DNA from: Symsagittifera roscoffensis
Taxonomy: Eukaryota; Xenacoelomorpha; Acoela; Convolutidae
Assembly: GCF_963678635.1 (NCBI RefSeq)
Contig: NC_087062.1
Coordinates: 97,209,705-97,269,704 of the forward strand
Length of the DNA stretch: 60,000 nt
Direction of reading: 5' to 3'
Positions 1 to 11,479 of the stretch are shown piece after piece (position 1 is the first letter of the stretch; every line of letters starts with the position of its first letter). The translations under genes and the position numbers were made by a program. Below the pieces are notes generated by a model. It saw only the letters and a program-made list of their open reading frames with translations. It made no database searches and was not told the origin of the DNA.

Positions 1-855
1 CATCATTTAGTGACGGCGTTGAGCGTGGAATCATGGCCCGGGGTGTTGCAGGTGACTCAAAAACACATCCGGAGCTGGAAGGTTGGTCTTGAGGCGGAAA
101 TGGGATTTTCCATGAGCGAAGCTTATGGCTTGCCATTGAACGCGAAATCGCTGATAGGGTCAATGATGGCCAACTTGTGCGGAAGTCACTACCCGCTACA
201 CATGGCGATGGTGGAAGTGTCCAGCCAGAGAATACTGGTGGACAAGGCCTTCTCAGTGCCCAAGTGCGTGAGGTTGGCTCGGATGTCGCATCACTCGCAC
301 AAGTTGTTGAGAAAAATCAAAGGGACGGTACCAAAAGAATTGAGAGATGACTTAAGCGAAATCTGGGGAGAAGATCTTCTGAAGTTGGAAAGAGAAAACA
401 CAAGCGATCACGAGAGACAAAACGTGATCGGGAAACCTGTGGGAAGTACTCCGAACCTGGAAGACAACGACACGATGCACGAGAAAATGATGGAGCTTGA
501 GCCTCTCTTGGAAGCCTCAGGGGAGCGTAATCTCAGGAGCATTGAGATCTCTCATGGGGAATGCCCATGCCACTGCTTGGCACAAACGGTGTGGTATCCA
601 GATCACAAGAACCTTTGCCTGGTGTGGGATGTGGAAGAGATTCGGTCGATCGGACTACCGGATCACCGGCAGAAGGTGACGCTCTTAGTAGTGAGTACGA
701 TGTTAGCTCTGAGATGGATAGAAGAGAATATAACGAAGTATCGGGAGGCGACGACGCCAACGGCTGAGTCAATATACGCGATAGACTACAGCAGGAGACT
801 CGAGTTGTTTGAGACTGCGTGCAAAGTATTCGCCATACCGACGGAAGTCAGGTAA
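1..855 (+). CDS. Uncharacterised open region, 5' part, open at the window edge
   Basis: The frame is open from the first base of the window, so the true start lies upstream. It runs about 284 codons to a TAA at 853-855. I do not recognise the family. Visible traits are a Cys/His cluster (ECPCHC, near residue 187), a basic His-rich stretch (RMSHHSHKLLRKIKG, near residue 97) and a charged middle section. Base composition is clearly richer in G+C than the surrounding spacer and codon choice looks coding. The stop lies inside CAG|GTAAGT (exon end 851, donor 852), so this may be a spliced exon rather than a terminated frame. The same frame continues open to 1347. Because LTR-like sequence follows, a retroelement ORF is a reasonable alternative to a host gene. 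No catalytic motif was identified. Confidence 0.5.
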   Translation, partial: HHLVTALSVESWPGVLQVTQKHIRSWKVGLEAEMGFSMSEAYGLPLNAKSLIGSMMANLCGSHYPLHMAMVEVSSQRILVDKAFSVPKCVRLARMSHHSHKLLRKIKGTVPKELRDDLSEIWGEDLLKLERENTSDHERQNVIGKPVGSTPNLEDNDTMHEKMMELEPLLEASGERNLRSIEISHGECPCHCLAQTVWYPDHKNLCLVWDVEEIRSIGLPDHRQKVTLLVVSTMLALRWIEENITKYREATTPTAESIYAIDYSRRLELFETACKVFAIPTEVR

Positions 856-1347
856 GTATGGAGTCGCTTGAGGTACTTTCCATGGTTTCGGGCGACACTG
901 ACGTCTTGGTTGTACATGACAACGAAAGATCACATGAGAAAACATCAAAAAGAGTATCGACAGTTCCAGGCCGAGATTGGGCCGGAAGCTTTCAAGAGAC
1001 CCCTGCTAACCCATCGTAATGCGATCACGACAGGATGGAAAAGAGTGGGTAAGATGTCTAGAGACAATACCAAAGCGAGGGAGTCGATACTAGAGGAAGA
1101 CCTGGCGAAGAACGTGAGCTTGAGCCTGCACAACTCCTTTTGCTTGAACCGAGAAGCTAGGGTGAAGGCACTACCCAACCAAGCAAAGAGATTGCAGGAG
1201 CAGAGAGAATGGATGCGATCCTATGAACAGCTGAAGGCTTGGGAGGAGATTGTGATTAGTTCCGATGATGAAGAGGAACTGTTGAGACAGTTTGCCGCAT
1301 CTAGCACTTCAGGATGCAGTACCTCCAAGGTGAAGAGCACGAGATGA
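856..1347 (+). CDS. Uncharacterised open region, 3' part, same frame after TAA
   Basis: This continues the upstream frame without a shift for 163 codons and ends at TGA 1345-1347. It is predicted to be highly charged: a Lys/Arg-rich first half, a probable helical Gln/Glu/Arg stretch (KRLQEQREWMRSYEQLKAWEE), and an acidic then Ser/Thr-rich tail (ISSDDEEELLRQF, then ASSTSGCSTS). Composition and frame match the preceding segment, so the two are probably one coding unit broken by one stop, or joined by splicing or readthrough. No obvious pyrimidine-rich acceptor is seen just upstream. There is no ATG-initiated frame that clearly makes this an independent gene. Family unknown. Confidence 0.45.
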   Translation, partial: VWSRLRYFPWFRATLTSWLYMTTKDHMRKHQKEYRQFQAEIGPEAFKRPLLTHRNAITTGWKRVGKMSRDNTKARESILEEDLAKNVSLSLHNSFCLNREARVKALPNQAKRLQEQREWMRSYEQLKAWEEIVISSDDEEELLRQFAASSTSGCSTSKVKSTR

Positions 1348-1376
1348 ATGGGCAAATCGGATGGATCTTGAGTCTT

Positions 1377-2820
1377 GAGAGGGAAGGGGGGCTTGAGCGT
1401 GGATCTGAGTGAAACTTGGATTCACAAAAAAGAAATTTTAACAAAGCAAATATTGTTACTAATATACTATATTTATTATATAAATCGAAAATGCTGCATG
1501 ACAATTTCCTGATTGAATAGGACAAAAGAGATTTTAAAATGATTGGCTTGAAAAGCGAAAATTCAAGGGTGCAGGTATATGCAGATTTTGGTTGCTGTTT
1601 AGCAATAGTGTGAAAATTTTAAATGGCTGTGAATTTTGGGGTGTAGATAAGCTTAAATCTGCTGCAAACTTCTGTAAATGACCACTGGCACTGTATCTTG
1701 AGCAACACTCGGTTTTTCTGGGACTCACTGGCAGAAGACAGCGCGCGATGAGGACATCGATCTCGAGTCCGGGGAGTATGTGCCAGTCGGTCATATTTGG
1801 AAGTTTGACCTTGAGAGAAGCAAAAAACACTTGACTTTGGAGTGAAATTTAATTTTTCAAAATTTCGAATGGAACCTGTCATGCACGATTTTCTCGCGAG
1901 AACTGAAAATCAGAAAAAGAGATCAGAACAATTTCAGAACAATTGAGTAACAATCGCGGGAAAGTTGCTAGAAAAATCGGTGGGAAATTGCTATTCGCAA
2001 TTTCGAAAGCAATAATAACCTAGAGTAGAGCTGTCCCATCTGAAACAGAGACGAGAGCATTTCCACGAGTTGGATTATTACGATTGGAATACTATTATTG
2101 ACTGGACCAGAGTGAACCTTCGGTGGAAAGGTGGACAGCTAGAGTGTCCCAATGGTTCACGAGAACTTGCAGTCTAGAGTAAAAACTTGTTCTTGTTGTT
2201 AAAACTGACTGACATTAAACTCATTTTAGTTACTTTATTAACTCTTGAGTTGTTTACCGACTTATTTACTTCCTGGTTCTTGAGCGTGCTACAATGTGAG
2301 TACTTAATTTAAATTCCTAGAGTGTGTTTTATAATTGTGATGTTGAGGTAAGGCGAGTTTTAGGTTGATCCATCTGAAATGGATCAAAGTTACACTGTCT
2401 AATAAAAAGTAACTTAACGGATTGTTCCAACCCGGTTTTTAACGGCGTTCATGTATTTTGGGTATCTAGAGACCTAAGTATGGGGACGTTTCTAATTCTA
2501 GAGTGGGGGGATATTTTAGTAGTAGCCTTTAAGCTGTAACGGGTCGTAGTCTCATGTCACAAGCGAACCGAACTGGCTCCGACCGTTCTTGAGGTAGAAA
2601 AACACAAGAGATAGTGTCCCTGACCCTTGAGCCAGTGGTTATAGGGCCTATTTTTCTTAAGCCTCATGTGTGACTGCAGTAGACGAATGTTACATCAGCT
2701 TCCGTTTACATGCGAAAACAACCACATAGCTGGGTCTCGGATCCCCAGACTACGTGATTGCTATTAAAAACACGGCTCGAATCTCCTTTTTTACTATGTT
2801 CTTAGTGACAGCTGTATACT
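1377..2820 (+). mobile_element. Possible LTR-retroelement 3' region
   Basis: Right after the open region there is a purine tract (GAGAGGGAAGGGGGG, 1378-1392) followed by TTGAGCGTGG. A second G-rich tract (GAGTGGGGGG, 2501-2510) is followed by a TGTAACGGGTC motif near 2536, a start common among Ty3/gypsy LTRs. The string TGAGCGTG also recurs near 2281. These are signs of a polypurine tract and LTR, but there is no second LTR in the window to align, so boundaries and class are unresolved. The short motif CTAGAGT recurs several times across 2020-2510. No convincing gene is present here. Confidence 0.25.
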
Positions 2821-5800
2821 AAATCAATGCAGATGGATTGAACGTTTCCTCTTCCTAGCTACTCATACTCTGAAATAACAAGTATTACCGGTGTTAATTC
2901 AAATGTTCAGGACATCAGAGTAGCTGAAAAGATACTTTACTATAGTCTTCCACCATATGCCAGTCTCTGGGGGCCGAGCCTCCGCCTCCGCGCTGTTCCA
3001 GTAATAACGTCGTTCTCAATCTAACTTCGTGGCACGGGAGGGTTCTGCTCCTTCCGTCTGCCCCACTGAAGCCTCCTTTCTGGTTAATTACTTCAGTTAA
3101 AGGTCCTATCGTGCATGATTGTCTCAATAAGAGGCTTTGCTTTTTTTTGTCAATTTTCTCGACCGTCTGTCTCTCCCTTATTCGGTTGTTGTTGTGTTTT
3201 TCTATTTTCCGACTAAACATGGCCGTTTCTGCATTTCTCGGAAATGTAATGTCGCAATTCGAATTTTTCTAAAAATTTCCTTCAAGAATATTCTAGCCTT
3301 TTTCACATCAAAATATGACTACTAAGGCTCTACTCTTGTTTTCGTGCTGCGACGGAAGGTTCCGCTGTGCCAATCCGGGGGAATGGCATGAATATTTTCC
3401 TGTCAATTTTTGGGATTTTTTAGTTTTTTGTTCTTTCATGGTTATAAAGTTTTTAATCCTGATGATGACGTTTGAATTAACATTTTAAATTTTTTATAAC
3501 TATTGTTTTTGTTCAGTAGATAAAAATCATCATATCCAACGGAGTTGGATCAACCCTTCATTTCCTAGCTTCTCATAATCTGGAAGACGAAATAGATGTT
3601 AATTAAATTCATTTCTAGGCTTTCCGGAAAGCTAAAAATTGTTAAAGTTCAGTATTTACTGTTTCCCCCCAAGACCTTTCCGGGTTCGCGAATATGGTCG
3701 AAGAGCTGTTTTCTTGGCAACCAGTAAGGTAGCAGATCTTCCCAATAGCCCTCCGACTTCTCGGGAGTCGGTCCGTAACGATTGCGGCTGTACGATCGTC
3801 ACAACTCGGAAGGTTCTTCCGTAGTTGTTGTCATTTATCACACTGTCGTTCGCTTTATTTTCTTGATCGTCTTGTTTGTTTTAGCGAAAATCGTTGTTCT
3901 GATTTTCGCGTTTGCGGTTTTAGTATTTGCGAAAATTAAAATTGTTACGTGTCATGCACCCCTACTTCGAAAATTTAAAAACTGTTCTGTCACTCCAAAT
4001 TAACCTCTCCGTATTCGTTCAATTCGACGAATAACACCACTAATCTTTTAACACATCAAATCCTCACACCGAACTGTTCCAAATAAAAGTTCGTATTTAG
4101 GTCATTCTGGTCGAATATCACATTTATAGCCAAATTTACATGCTTTTTTAGTGATATCTTTAGGTTTGTTCAAACTTTGCTTAAGCAATCAGCTGAATAG
4201 GTTTATTTTTTTAAACTGGGAATGGTTGATTGATTGTTGTGTTTTTATTCCTCCAATTTTTTTTCTCCGTGAAAAATTATAAATTGGTTTTAAAAAAACC
4301 AAGATGCATAGCATTCGTGTTTTAATCGGTCAACACTCGTTTTTTACCTGTAGTGAAAAGGTTTGCATTTTGGTTATTATTTGTTATTGATCCTCGAAAA
4401 GTGTTTTTAACTAGAAACATAATACTGGCTGTTTCTGAGTTTTTCGTGTCCTCTATGATGTTTATGATCATTTTTGGCTCATCTACTCTGTTGTAATCTG
4501 TACAGGTGTTAGTTTTCTCAGTCTGGTTGGCTTGATTTCTAACCATCTGACTCTCTTTACTTCTATTCACTTTGCTCTATTTTTCCATATCTAAAAAATT
4601 CCTAGGATTTTGACTGGGGAGAAAATGACGTAATCCAGAAATCATATGTTTTTAACTTTTCAATAAATGGAAATCAGCGGGTTTCGTCACGTGAAGTTCA
4701 TCGCATTTTGGGTGAAATTAAATTTAGGAAGTGACTTGCTCGCTCAAAACTTGACCGATATCTAGCGACTAACAACGGCCGAGTGTTTGAAAATTTCTGG
4801 AAAACTTGTTGATTTTGGCTGGCAATTTTTATACGACCGACAATCAGAATAACGTTTTCCAAAAATTTTCAAAAGTTCTGCTATTTGTTGTTGCTAGAGG
4901 GAGGTCAGTTTGATTTTTTTTAAAATTGCAAATGGCCGACTGTCGCATTTGGTATGATCTGACTCTGATTTGTTCCAGTAAAATGGTAAAACATTTATTT
5001 GCAGTTTGATTGGATCTTAGGAGATGTCTGCTATTTTTTCTTCTAGGAAATAAATGCTTTCTAGTATTTTGACTGGACGACTTGATGTTTCTTTGCTACC
5101 TTGATAATTTTGACCTCTCGTTTGACCTCATATATCTTATTTTATGCGACCTGAAGTCAGAAATGACGTGCTTCAAAAATTCTCGTTTGACCTCATATAT
5201 TTTATTTTTATGTGACCTGAAGTAAGAATGACGTGCTCGTTACCACGTAGTCTGGAGGTAACGAAAACGCCCTGGAGCGGCAAAGGTTTTTGGTTCGAAG
5301 CTGACCAGGACTTGGGTTTTTTAAACGGGAAATATTCAGTTTCAAAATATTGTCGGCCTCTTGATTCTCTGCTTTTGTTTTGTTGGCTGTTGCAACGTCT
5401 TAGATTTTTTGCTGTGCGCAATTTTCATTGTAGTTGCTTTAGTGTTGCGATTTAATCTTGCAATTTGTAATTTTAGTAGCCGTGACTTTATAATTTCCCC
5501 TTTATTTTTTCACTGAAAAGTTTTTTTTTCGGTCTAACTGATTTCAGCTCATACTTTATCAACTTAGTGACCTACTTTCGGGTAGTTTCAAGGGAACATA
5601 GTTTGTTGCTCGACTCCAGATCGCACAAAATGCAAAAAATCTTAGAATAGAATTTATAGTTCTAAGTTTTTTCATGTCAACAAATTTGTTTTCGGTTATA
5701 CGGGAGTTTACTCAAGTTTTGTCGGCTCAGTTGCCACTCGATAATCGTTTGTTTTAAAATTTTTTCTAACGCCGTAGATTGTGTATCTGAACGTGTTTCC

Positions 5801-5836
5801 GCAAAAAGAACATCTTTCATCGACAATTTTTTTTAG
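2821..5836. other. Spacer without recognisable gene
   Basis: This is about 3 kb of AT-rich sequence with T-runs and only short open frames lacking coding character. A slightly GC-richer patch at about 5225-5330 reads openly on both strands but resembles nothing I know. The second half of the spacer is largely (T)n and (ATTTT)-type low-complexity sequence. Confidence 0.5.
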
Positions 5837-5870
5837 TTGTGGTTGTTGTTGTTGTTGTTAGCCCACGCGG
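5837..5870 (-). repeat. LINE 3' tail, AAC microsatellite
   Basis: Read on the minus strand, the LINE frame ends and is followed within a few bases by a short (AAC)n run and then A-rich sequence. A simple-repeat 3' tail of this kind marks the end of a target-primed non-LTR retrotransposon, so it fixes the 3' border of the element. Confidence 0.6.
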
Positions 5871-8431
5871 GTCGGGTTGGGCTCTTCTGTCTCCAGGTCA
5901 AGGAACTTAGCAACCTCTACCGGCCGAAGCCACAGGTCTGCTGGGGTGAGTGGGGAGGGGTTTTGGGAGCAGTTGAAAAGGTGACATGTTGTGTGGGGGG
6001 CAAGGGAACAGGTTGGGCAAAGGTGGGAGATGGAGCTGTCGAGGCGGGATAGGTAAGTGTTAAGGAGCCGGCTGTAGCCAGACCGGAGTTGGGAGAGCTT
6101 ACAGCGCGTGGGACGTGGGAGAGATTTTTCAGAGGGGTCAATCTTTGGGGGAGGGATACAAATAACTTTAGACGGAGGGGTTTCGGCTAGGAACTTGGTT
6201 ACAAGGGAGTTATGGTTGTCTTTTAAAATTGGTTTGTAGTAGTTAAAAATAAAAGTGGAGACTTCGTCTCGGTCGTCCAGAACTAGAGGGTGGTTTGCGT
6301 AGACTGAAAAGTCGGTTAAAATTTTCTGGGTGTCTTCTTTGAAGCAGCTTATAATTGAGGGGCGAAGTAGACGGGGAGGAGGGGGATGTGAATGTATAAA
6401 ATTAATGGGATGGTGGGAACGATAGGTAGAGATAAAAAATTGAGATGACAGAAGGGTATGGTGGTCTTTGACCGTTAGGATTTCAGATTCACTGTGCAGG
6501 TGGGCAGTGGAACTCATTAGATTTGATCCAGTAACAACGCGAAGGGATTGGTTTTGGGCAACCTGCAGGCAATTTATGGAGGTGTTACTTGATGCGTGGG
6601 ACCATGCGGGGGCTGCATAGTCAAGTATGGGGCGAATTAAAGCTTTAAAAGTTAGGAGGAGGGTTTCTTTGGAGTGACCCCAGGTTGATCCTGCTAATGC
6701 CTTCAGGATTCCGATCCTGCGTCTGGCCTTTTCAGCGGATTGTTTGCAGTGAGTGGCAAAACAAAGTGTTGGATCAAATGTCACCCCTAAGATTGTTGGA
6801 TTTTTGTTTAGGGGTAGCGCCTCGTTATTTAAAAGAACACTAGGTGTTTTATTAAATTCTTTGTTATAAGAGGAGAAAAGTGTAACTGATCCTTTAGAGG
6901 ACGCGAAACTTAGTTTGCGTGAGGTGAAAAAATCGTAGAGCCTTTTTAGGTAGCTATTGATGGAGTTTGAGGCGATATCAATATTGGAACTGCTTGCGAA
7001 GGGGTGGAAATCGTCTGCATACGAAACAAGGTTTACATTATCGGGAGGTGGCGGTGCATCATGGACATAAAAATTGAAGAGTGTGGGTGGTAAAACAGAA
7101 CCTTGGGGTACGCCACAGTAAATTATTCGATGGGGGGATGTGTGTTCACGGAATGAGGTGGCAGCCTGTCGACCATTAAGGTAATTACTTAGCCAGCGGA
7201 CTAGACTTCTTGGGAGGGGAGTGTCATGAACGAGTTCCACAAGTGAGCGATGACACAACATGTCGAAAGCCTTAGATAAGTCAAGTGTGGCCAGTACCGT
7301 ACGTTTAGGGGGGCGATTTTGGTTAAAACCGTCTGAAATGTAAAATTCGAGAGTGGAGAGAGCTGTGGTAGTGGAGTGAAAAGGGCGGAAGCCGTGTTGG
7401 TGTTTGGCGTTGGGGAGATGTTTGGTAAAGATGGGGTGAACGAGCCCCTCCAGAATTTTAACTGCTGGGCAGAGTAAGGATATAGGTCTGTAAGATGTTG
7501 ATTGTTTAAGATCCTTATTGGGCTTTAGAAGCGGTGCAATTTTTGAATTTTTCCAAATTTGGGGGATAATGTTTTCGGACAAAGAAATATTAAAAAGGTA
7601 TGTTAAGTATTGAGTAGCAAGTGGGCCGAGATGTTTAAGATGTATATTACAAAGGCCGTCGGGACCTAGCGCTCGCGATGGTTTGCTGTCTGCAATGGCT
7701 TGTTTAGTATTTTCAGGGGTAAAAATTGGGCTGTCTGACAGCGGTAGTTTGGCAATTTTTCTTCTCGTTATACGAAGGAGTTTGTCAGAGGCGTGGGGTC
7801 TGGCATTGGTGAATTGTTTGTTAAAAGAGCTGGTAATATCACGAGGTGAGTGTATGGGTTTAGAACCAAAAGTAATGGGGTGTCTTCCTGCCACGGGCTT
7901 AGATCCATTTAAGGAGCGTACCACTTTCCAGAACTTTCTGGCACCAGTGCGGTAGTCGCAAGTCCGGAGGAATTCTCGCCATTTATTTTCTTTGTCCTTT
8001 GCTGTCTGTTTCATGAGTCTACAGTTCAGTTGGGATATGACTTCTGGGGGGAGATTTTGTTGTCGGCTTAAATCTCTTTCGGCGGCAAGGGCAGTGGACT
8101 CGGGGGAAAGAGAGGGAGTGAAGTGGCGAATACGGCCAGCGGGGATGTGGTGGCGTGCTGCCCTGAGCACCAGGTGCCTCAAGAATTTCTCTCCGGCGGC
8201 AACTCCGGAAGGTGGAACCGCTGAAAAGAAACCCTCCTCAATTTCCTCTGTGAATTTGATCCAATCTGCTTTTAAAAAATTTATAAAAGTTGTGGTAATC
8301 ACCAGCGGATATAGGGGGCAGAAGAGGGAAATGCGGACGCCCCCCCCCCCCCCCCCCTCAGAGATTCGACCCTCTGCCGACCCAAAAGGTCCCCACTTTG
8401 TACTATTTTGAGTTTTCAATTTTTGCGCCAA
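5858..8431 (-). mobile_element. LINE ORF2, reverse transcriptase, 5'-truncated (Jockey/CR1-like)
   Basis: An 857-codon uninterrupted frame encodes a non-LTR reverse transcriptase, which copies element RNA at a nicked chromosomal site. Motifs in order are a post-endonuclease linker (about 40-130), the SYRPISLL region, motif A LDLSKAFD (about 385-391), motif B GVPQGSVL (440-447), the catalytic YADD (471-474), a thumb-like segment, and a C-terminal Cys/His motif CPTC-H-C (C805, C808, H817, C821). The apurinic-type endonuclease domain expected upstream is absent. The first 35 or so residues, including a Gly run, are read from a hAT-like MITE (8333-8431), so the given start is not native. The element body is about 5837-8332. 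The intact frame suggests a fairly recent insertion, and 5' truncation is the usual outcome for LINEs. Assignment to Jockey versus a CR1/I relative is by motif pattern only. Confidence 0.93.
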
Positions 8432-8620
8432 AATATACTAATTTTCAGGGAGGAGCACGCGCCAAGAAAACGCGATTTTTTTTGGTCAAAATTTTCCACA
8501 AAGTGCAGTGCTAAAAACGCGCCTTTTTTGGCCTTTTTTTTCAAAATTTGCTTTTGGTAGAGATCAGAAAATCAAAGGCCGACAAAATTTTCGATTTTTT
8601 TTTTGAAAAGCACCCACCCC
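8333..8620 (+). mobile_element. hAT-like MITE fragment, joined to LINE
   Basis: After an 18-base C run the sequence matches other copies of the family in this window: the CAG-GGATTCGACCC-type block, a 'GCCGACCCAAAGGGTCCCC' block, 'ATATACTAATTTT', and a 'CACGCGCCAAGAAAACGC' block. Orientation is the same as the 38252 copy. Its outer terminus is missing because the LINE junction lies inside the C/G homopolymer, and the right terminus has decayed. Confidence 0.7.
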
Positions 8621-9006
8621 CGAAAAAATCTTGTTCCTTTACTGTCTGCTAGCTTACAATGCTAGTTTTATGTAGAATCGCAAGTGGTGCGAAGCTTTGC
8701 TTTGCTTCTTTGTTCGGTTTATTAATTGGAGGGAGCTATAATTTATTGGAGGGGCTATAATGCGAAAGACTTAAATTATCGTCGCTAGAGAGGGGTCACA
8801 TTTTTAGTGAGCAGAGTACTTCCATTTTTTATCTCTGCACATTATCGACTGTCTAATTTGGTTTGATCTGACTCTGAGTTGTTGAATAAGTTAGTAAAAC
8901 TTAATTTTCATTTGCTTGGACCAAAAGAAATGGTGGCTTTTTTTAAGGGAATAAATTTTTTTGTAGTAGAAGTATTATTTTAGACTCTTTTTGATCCTTC
9001 TTCACG

Positions 9007-9279
9007 ATGAAAATCTCCAAAGCAATTCTTCTTGTCGCTTTGCTCCTAACATTTGGGGCGTTCTCGACTACTTCGTTTGGAGTGTTTGTGTCTGCAGAGA
9101 AGGGCTCTCCTTCTGATTCAGAGGTCCACGTCGAGACAGAAGATGAGGTGATCGAAGAAGGACAACCGGAACCGGGAACTCCAAACGACTACGCTAAATC
9201 GACTGAAGCCACCGCAACTGGTACTGTTGGACCCGCGCCAGATGTAGAAATGAGCTACATTCTCGTTGACGAATCTGAC
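9007..9279 (+). CDS. SSR1: Translocon-associated protein alpha subunit, exon 1
   Basis: This encodes residues 1-91 of a TRAP-alpha homologue, a subunit of the ER translocon-associated complex that assists co-translational import at Sec61. An ATG at 9007 begins a good signal peptide (K-rich start, then a LLVALLLTFGAF core, probable cleavage after about residue 30). An acidic lumenal stretch follows (residues 38-58, rich in E/D), as is typical of the family. The exon ends at GAC|GTGAGT, donor 9280, phase 0. Together with exon 2 the protein is 289 aa, close to the roughly 286 aa usual for animals. No unambiguous TATA box or other promoter element was identified upstream. Confidence 0.93.
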
Positions 9280-10882
9280 GTGAGTTTTCTTAACTGTTCC
9301 TTAAAGTTGACTCGTTAACTTCGTCTCGGGGTAAATTACACTCTTCAGTTTGTAGATCATCAAAGCTTATGATTTCTGTCAGCATCTGATTTATGTCTGT
9401 TAATTGCATCCAGTGTCCCGTTGAACCTTATGTAACAGGCAAGCCTATAAAACCGTGCGCTAGACTTCGTATTTTTTTAGTGTAAAAGAACGAAGTTCTT
9501 TTCACTTCTCAAAAGGTTTTAATGATTTCGTTTTTTTTCTGAATGAAATTTTTTATTGCATAAATTTGACTTTTAGGGGTTTCACTTTCGATTTTTTCCA
9601 TATTTCAGTTGATTTGCTTTGTTGAAAGGAAGCACACTCCACTATCGAACATCAAGAGTGTATAGGTCACGAAAATCGTTATCGGCTTTTAATTTCGAAA
9701 GTGGATTTTAATTTTCAGATTTCCCTGCCGAATATAAGCCTTACCGTGTGATCATCCAGTTTGCTCAAATTTAGTTAGTTTTATCGAAAAAGTGTTAATA
9801 AAATTTTTTTTGAAATTCAAAGAGCTGTAGGCAATATATTTTTTCTTTTAAGTTACAAATGTGAAGTTTTTTCATGAATTTAGTCAGTTTATTTTTTCTC
9901 TTTCCTTGCCTTCATTGACTCTTTTCCAACTGTCTTAGGCTATGTTCTTTTTAGAAACATTTACTGATAAGAGCAGTTGAACTTTCTGCATATATTTTTT
10001 CTCATAAAAATCTGCTTTCTCTGGTCGGGTTAGTTAGTTTAAAAAAGTTTCAATTGTGAAATCTCAATCAAATTTAAAAGAGCTTTAAGTTTTAGAAGAC
10101 TCCTAGGATCAAGTTTAAGTCTAGTAGTGGGTTTTTACATTTAAATTAGCACGTCTAGATGAATCAATGCCAGCGGAAAATTGATATGGAAACGTTTTTG
10201 CTTCTTTTACTCATATTTGTAATAGATGAATACACATCAATTGTTTGTTTTTGATGTGAAGCGAAATGTTTAATACGAAATGGTCAAGTCTAACTAAAAC
10301 AGAAAAAACATGCAGATGCTCGATACTGAATTCCATACAATTTTGCGTGCAAATTGATTTTGCTGTTATATCGTTTGCGAATATGGTACAAAATGCACAT
10401 TTACATTTGAAAATTTACAACCATTGTTTTTGTGTAAAAGACAGTATGCTACTACTTTAGAATTTAATACTGGCGAATGTTAAGAAGCAATGGTTTGTTA
10501 AGTTAGGCCATGCCTTTTAGATTAATTATCAATGATTGTTAAAGTTAATGACTGGTAATCATTACATTCAGTTCAGTAAACCTCATTTCGAACATACTTG
10601 TCTCCTTCTGTACATATGGAGAAAAAAACGTGAAGGTTCAGGGTAATACCGAATACGTAGGCACTATTATCAACAAAATGTGTGCCAAAATTTTTATGTA
10701 CTTGAATGATTTTGTTTGTATCCCTAAATGTTTGGAGTTTCATATTTTCTGGTTCAATTAGGGTGTTTTAAGCGACAGCTGATGTATTTTTGGTGTTCTT
10801 CCAACCCGAGCTAAAGTTTTAAAGTACAGTTTGTGTATTTATGTGTTTCTAGCTTGAAAGTAAAAGTAAAATCTTGTTGCAG
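9280..10882 (+). other. SSR1: SSR1 intron
   Basis: This is a phase-0 GT-AG intron of 1,603 bases, donor GTGAGT and acceptor CTTGTTGCAG. Removing it joins ...DESD to EELPAGK, which lines up without a gap with the start of the conserved TRAP-alpha lumenal domain. It is AT-rich and has no internal coding sequence or recognisable transposon. Confidence 0.9.
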
Positions 10883-11479
10883 GAGGAGCTTCCAGCGGGA
10901 AAAGTTATCACTTGTCTCATATCATTCCGCAACACAGGGGAGACGAAACAGAGCTACAAAGTCGGAACAATCGACGCCTCTCTCCGCTACCCTATGGACT
11001 TCTCTTACTACCTACAGAATTACACGGCCAAGCTACTCAACCGAAGTGTAGACGCCCAACGGGAGGTCACGTTCTCGTACGTCTTCAAGACTTCGGAGCG
11101 CTTCGCCGGCCGACCGTTCGGGTTCGTGATTGAAGCTAACTATTACGACGAGGTTGACAGTCCCTTTGTTCACACCGTGTTCAACAAAACTGTTAATTTT
11201 GTCGAAGTCGACGATGTCTTCGACGCAGAGGCCATTATGTTGTATGTGTTGTTTGGCGCCATTGTGGTGCTAGTTGTTGTTATTGTTTACTACTACGGCT
11301 TCGGAGGAGCAGGATCGAACAAGCAGGCTGGGGGAGGGAAGAGGAACAAAGGGGGAGTGGTGGAGACGGGAACTGCGCACAAAAACGGCTCCGTAGTGGA
11401 CGAGTGGCTCCCCGCACATGCAAGGAAGTCCCCAAAAGTCGCAACTCCCAAGTCGAAGAAATCAAAGAAGGAGAACTGA
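10883..11479 (+). CDS. SSR1: Translocon-associated protein alpha subunit, exon 2
   Basis: This encodes residues 92-289, the lumenal beta-domain, membrane anchor and cytosolic tail of TRAP-alpha. Family landmarks visible are ASLRYPMDFSYYLQNYTA, the FAGRPFGFVIEANY segment, and VFNKTVNFVE. N-glycosylation sequons include NYT, NRS and NKT. A single transmembrane helix spans about residues 208-231 (AIMLYVLFGAIVVLVVVIVY...). A basic cytosolic tail follows, with the DEWLP motif that corresponds to the 'SWIP' region of vertebrate TRAP-alpha, and it ends KSKKSKKEN. The tail contains a Gly/Lys-rich linker. The stop is TGA 11477-11479. The exon is GC-richer than its surroundings, as expected of coding sequence. 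Nothing suggests loss of function. Confidence 0.96.
   Translation, partial: EELPAGKVITCLISFRNTGETKQSYKVGTIDASLRYPMDFSYYLQNYTAKLLNRSVDAQREVTFSYVFKTSERFAGRPFGFVIEANYYDEVDSPFVHTVFNKTVNFVEVDDVFDAEAIMLYVLFGAIVVLVVVIVYYYGFGGAGSNKQAGGGKRNKGGVVETGTAHKNGSVVDEWLPAHARKSPKVATPKSKKSKKEN

Noticed and set aside
1534-1882. Two overlapping minus-strand frames of 87-98 codons
   Set aside because: No domain, overlapping each other, and within the LTR-like region; judged non-coding.
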